From NCBI GenBank assembly GCA_000827205.1, contig KN832556.1, positions 795,325 through 837,731 of the forward strand: DNA of 42,407 nucleotides, read 5' to 3'. This DNA comes from Plicaturopsis crispa FD-325 SS-3. Lineage: Eukaryota; Basidiomycota; Agaricomycetes; Amylocorticiales; Amylocorticiaceae. How positions within the stretch are numbered: the first letter of the stretch is position 1; each line of letters starts with the position of its first letter. The translations under genes were made by a program, and so were the position numbers. Positions 42,086 to 42,407 of this stretch are shown piece by piece. The notes under the pieces are model-generated. The model worked only from the letters and a program-made list of their open reading frames with translations, searched no databases and had not been told where the DNA came from.

Positions 42086-42407
42086 TTACAGCGCCTTCAC
42101 TTGGGCAAGGGAAGGCTCAGTGGACTGGGCGAGGATAGTGGTGCGAAGGGTGGAGAAAGAGGAGTGGAGATTTATGAGGAGGACATCCTTGAACTCGTTA
42201 TCCTCGATTTGGCACCCAAGGGAGCACAACTTTTCCTTCGCAGCGGTCAGCGACTGGATGTAGAGTGCGATGGGAAGAGCCGGATTGTGAACGATACCGT
42301 AAAACTCCTTCCTTGCTGTCATTCGATGACCCATTGTAGACCGCTCAAAGTGCTCCTGCAACGCCTTCCACGCATCAACAGCAGACTCCTTTCCGACCAC
42401 CAAAACT
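42086..42407 (-). mobile_element. Copia-type retrotransposon gag fragment
   Basis: An open frame entering from the right edge, about 107 codons, ending in TAA at 42,086-42,088. It has the features of Ty1/copia gag (UBN2-type): AWKALQEHFER, an RMTARKEFYGI stretch, YIQSLTAAKEKLCSLGCQIEDNE and LLINLHSSF. Here the frame stops right after SLAQVKAL, where such gag proteins normally continue towards a zinc knuckle. The copy is therefore truncated within gag or is a non-autonomous derivative, with hairpins directly after the stop. The start lies outside the window. Confidence 0.8.

Overview
This window looks like genomic DNA of a filamentous basidiomycete, probably an Agaricomycete. The reasons are compact genes broken by many 37-62 bp GT-AG introns with CTRAY-like branch sites, Zn(II)2Cys6-type, SET and MYND proteins, a Helitron encoding a Rep-helicase protein, and a Copia-type gag fragment. 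I cannot name the species. All exon models were built by hand: I required GT-AG boundaries and reading phase conserved end to end. Most spliced lengths come out as exact multiples of three, which supports them, but no transcript data were available.

Layout. 1-8,850: a CT-rich, possibly LTR-derived flank, then an intact 2,686-codon Helitron replicase/helicase on the minus strand, fused to a C-terminal ubiquitin-protease-like domain. 8,885-24,533: an array of five same-strand paralogs that all encode a 71-77 residue N-terminal box, a Zn2Cys6 cluster with invariant spacing (C-x2-C-x6-C-x8-C-x2-C-x6-C), a following FREWR-type motif, a linker with a coiled coil, and a small C-terminal helical domain. 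Between the fourth and fifth paralog sit a SET-domain gene and a divergently oriented broken copy of the next family. 25,102-29,854: a gene with the HxD...H...R signature of a 2-oxoglutarate/Fe(II) dioxygenase, followed 73 bp later by a gene for a 986-residue protein I do not recognise.

31,313-34,653 (minus): a 22-exon gene for a 711-residue AT-hook protein. Most of its exons are 36-93 nt, phase 2-2, and each encodes a basic-acidic cassette, many with a V-V-x-S/D-D-S-D/E core resembling a SUMO-interacting motif; one exon is only 7 nt. 35,163-36,813: an unrecognised multi-exon gene. 36,863-37,686 and 40,242-40,999 (minus): two MYND-finger paralogs with identical lengths of exons 1-3. Between them, 38,360-39,437 encodes a protein with two related halves. 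The right edge carries the end of a Copia-type gag reading frame followed by a perfect-arm hairpin.

The intergenic DNA is unusual. It carries many copies of TATCCGCA/TGCGGATA, alone or in tandem arrays with higher-order duplications (10,980-11,510; 24,727-25,006; 30,000-30,460), often with the CRE palindrome TGACGTCA. The word contains the CCG/CGG triplet that Zn2Cys6 proteins typically bind, so one testable idea is that the five clustered Zn2Cys6 proteins read these arrays. Together with SET, dioxygenase-like, AT-hook/SIM-like and MYND genes, this could be an accessory chromatin or DNA-modification neighbourhood; that is inference.
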